Positions 15,710 through 16,569 of a stretch of 16,569 bases of DNA are shown piece by piece. This DNA is from an uncultured Chitinophagaceae bacterium (GTDB taxonomy: Bacteria; Bacteroidota; Bacteroidia; Chitinophagales; Chitinophagaceae): contig CAMPGT010000056.1 of the NCBI GenBank assembly GCA_946885665.1, forward strand, positions 1 through 16,569, given 5' to 3'. The position numbers and the translations under genes were made by a program. The notes below the pieces were generated by a model, which worked only from the letters and a program-made list of their open reading frames with translations, searched no databases and was not told the origin of the DNA. Position 1 is the first letter of the stretch. Each line of letters begins with the position of its first letter.

Positions 15710-16230
15710 TTATCGTGAAGCCACACAACTGTACAGGGTAGCCTGTCCATATGCAGAAGGTTGTTCGCCAATTTTAAGAATGTTTGCAAAATTGATCGCA
15801 GCGAACATTTCTTTCGCATCCTCGAAAGAAATGGGATAGGGCACCCACCGGTTGGCCCGTCTTCGATCGTACTCTACCAGGAGAAACCTGCCGCCTGGTG
15901 TAAGATAGCCCGAAAGCCGCTTCAGCAGCGATTGGGCTTCTTTGATGTAATGAAGCGCGTTGGCCAGTAAGATGCCGTCCAGGTTATTCAACAATAAAGG
16001 TTCCTGCCCGAAATCAGCCTGGCGAAAAGCAATGTCTGCATTCCTGAACTGTTGCGGCAGGGATTGCTCTTGCTGATCTCAATTGCATGGATATGGCTCG
16101 ACGGCGGCAGCACTGACGCCAATGCCCGTGTAAACGTTCCTGAGCCGCAACCGAGATCGGCCCATGTTTGCGCGGACAGTGTATTGTCGATTGCCGGTGC
16201 TATCAGTCGGATGGCCACTTCAGGTAACAT
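15710..16230 (-). pseudogene. Class I SAM-dependent methyltransferase, split by a frameshift
   Basis: Two minus-strand frames together encode one methyltransferase of about 173 aa. The first runs from ATG at 16230 through TWADLGCGSGTFTRALA (SAM-binding motif I) and SSHIHAIEISK. It then changes into unrelated residues and stops at 15988-15990. The second frame reads QQFRNADIAFRQADFGQEP and continues through NNLDGILLANALHYI, LTPGGRFLLVEYD and a normal C-terminus to TAA at 15710-15712. The span of 521 bases is one short of a multiple of three. Adding one A at about 16069-16071 would give EISKEQSLPQQF. A single-base deletion, or a sequencing error, explains this best. If real, the protein is probably inactive. 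It does not belong to the ferritin operon. Substrate unknown. Confidence 0.75.
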
Positions 16231-16403
16231 CCCGGCAAGGTAAAATTTTTAGTGTTGATGCCAGTCGCTTGATGAATAAGGATATTTTTTTGACGGCAGA
16301 ATGGCGGAAGCTGATCATGGCGAATTACATTGTTGATCCGGTAAATTGAAGTGTACCGCGACAGAAAAATATTTTTGTAAACCAGTTCAGCAGATATATC
16401 TGC

Positions 16404-16569
16404 CTAGTATTCTCCAGTCGCGCCGGCACCGCCCGAGCTGCCGCCGCCAAATTGAAAAGCATCTGACTGGGCCGGTGCCGCAGTGGGGTGATAGGTTTCT
16501 GCAATAACGAGTCCCTCGATCTGACGCAACGCCGCGAGCTCGGGATCGTCATTCTGCTGACTGGTGATG
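16404..16569 (-). CDS. Unidentified protein, Gly-rich C-terminal fragment
   Basis: A minus-strand frame is open from the right edge for about 54 codons to a TAG at 16404-16406. It reads NDDPELAALRQIEGLVIAE, continues with a Pro/Ala/Gln-rich part, and ends FGGGSSGGAGATGEY. The mix of a helical stretch followed by a Gly/Ser tail looks like a genuine C-terminus and is better than the competing frame over the same bases. Gly-rich tails of this type occur in TPM-domain and other envelope proteins, but no domain is visible, so no function is assigned. The 173 bases between its stop and the methyltransferase start (16231-16403) hold no recognised feature. Confidence 0.5.
   Translation of the reverse strand, partial: ITSQQNDDPELAALRQIEGLVIAETYHPTAAPAQSDAFQFGGGSSGGAGATGEY

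Noticed and set aside
15117..15728. Minus-strand open frame of 203 codons
   Set aside because: It is antisense to the second ferritin-like gene, whose metal ligands are clear, and it overlaps the methyltransferase end.
16325..16552. Minus-strand open frame of 75 codons near the right edge
   Set aside because: It overlaps the edge-spanning frame with a natural Gly-rich C-terminus. The 75-codon product has an improbable composition and continues into AT-rich intergenic DNA.

Overview
The window looks like chromosomal DNA from a member of the Bacteroidota, most plausibly a Chitinophagaceae-like soil or environmental species. This is inferred from several signs: exported proteins whose mature form appears to begin with Gln after signal peptidase cleavage, a large orphan FtsX/MacB-type permease with the N-terminus typical of this phylum, an RskA-like anti-sigma factor without a zinc motif, paired ferritin-like proteins, weak or absent Shine-Dalgarno sequences, and a promoter-like TTTG/TAnnTTTG pair. 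No rRNA, tRNA, CRISPR array, insertion sequence or prophage gene was seen. No gene-free stretch exceeds 300 bases; the longest are 8888-9065, 10111-10272 and 16231-16403.

Region 1 (1-7976, + strand) is a tightly packed catabolic operon that enters from the left. Its order is: the C-terminus of an endonuclease/exonuclease/phosphatase-family protein, an exported metallophosphoesterase, a polyol-permease-type MFS transporter, a D-2-hydroxyacid dehydrogenase, two dissimilar FGGY carbohydrate kinases, a histidine phosphatase and an exported glycerophosphodiester phosphodiesterase-family protein. Gaps run from 2 to 26 bases. The simplest reading is that exported phosphoesterases release a polyol or sugar from a phosphodiester, the permease imports it, and the dehydrogenase and kinases process it. 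The substrate cannot be read from sequence.

Region 2 (7964-9671) holds a cyclopropane-fatty-acid-synthase-family methyltransferase on the minus strand, overlapping the operon's last gene tail to tail by 13 bases, and a divergent TRIC/UPF0126 channel protein.

Region 3 (9772-15698, + strand) looks like a stress or envelope regulon. It contains a Cys-rich four-helix-bundle copper-binding protein, an ECF sigma factor with a TTG start, an RskA-type anti-sigma factor that overlaps it by four bases (GTGA), an orphan FtsX/MacB-type permease, and two adjacent ferritin-like proteins with twin-arginine-like N-termini.

Region 4 (15710-16569, - strand) has a class I methyltransferase gene split by an apparent one-base frameshift, and the Gly-rich C-terminus of an unidentified gene that runs off the right edge.
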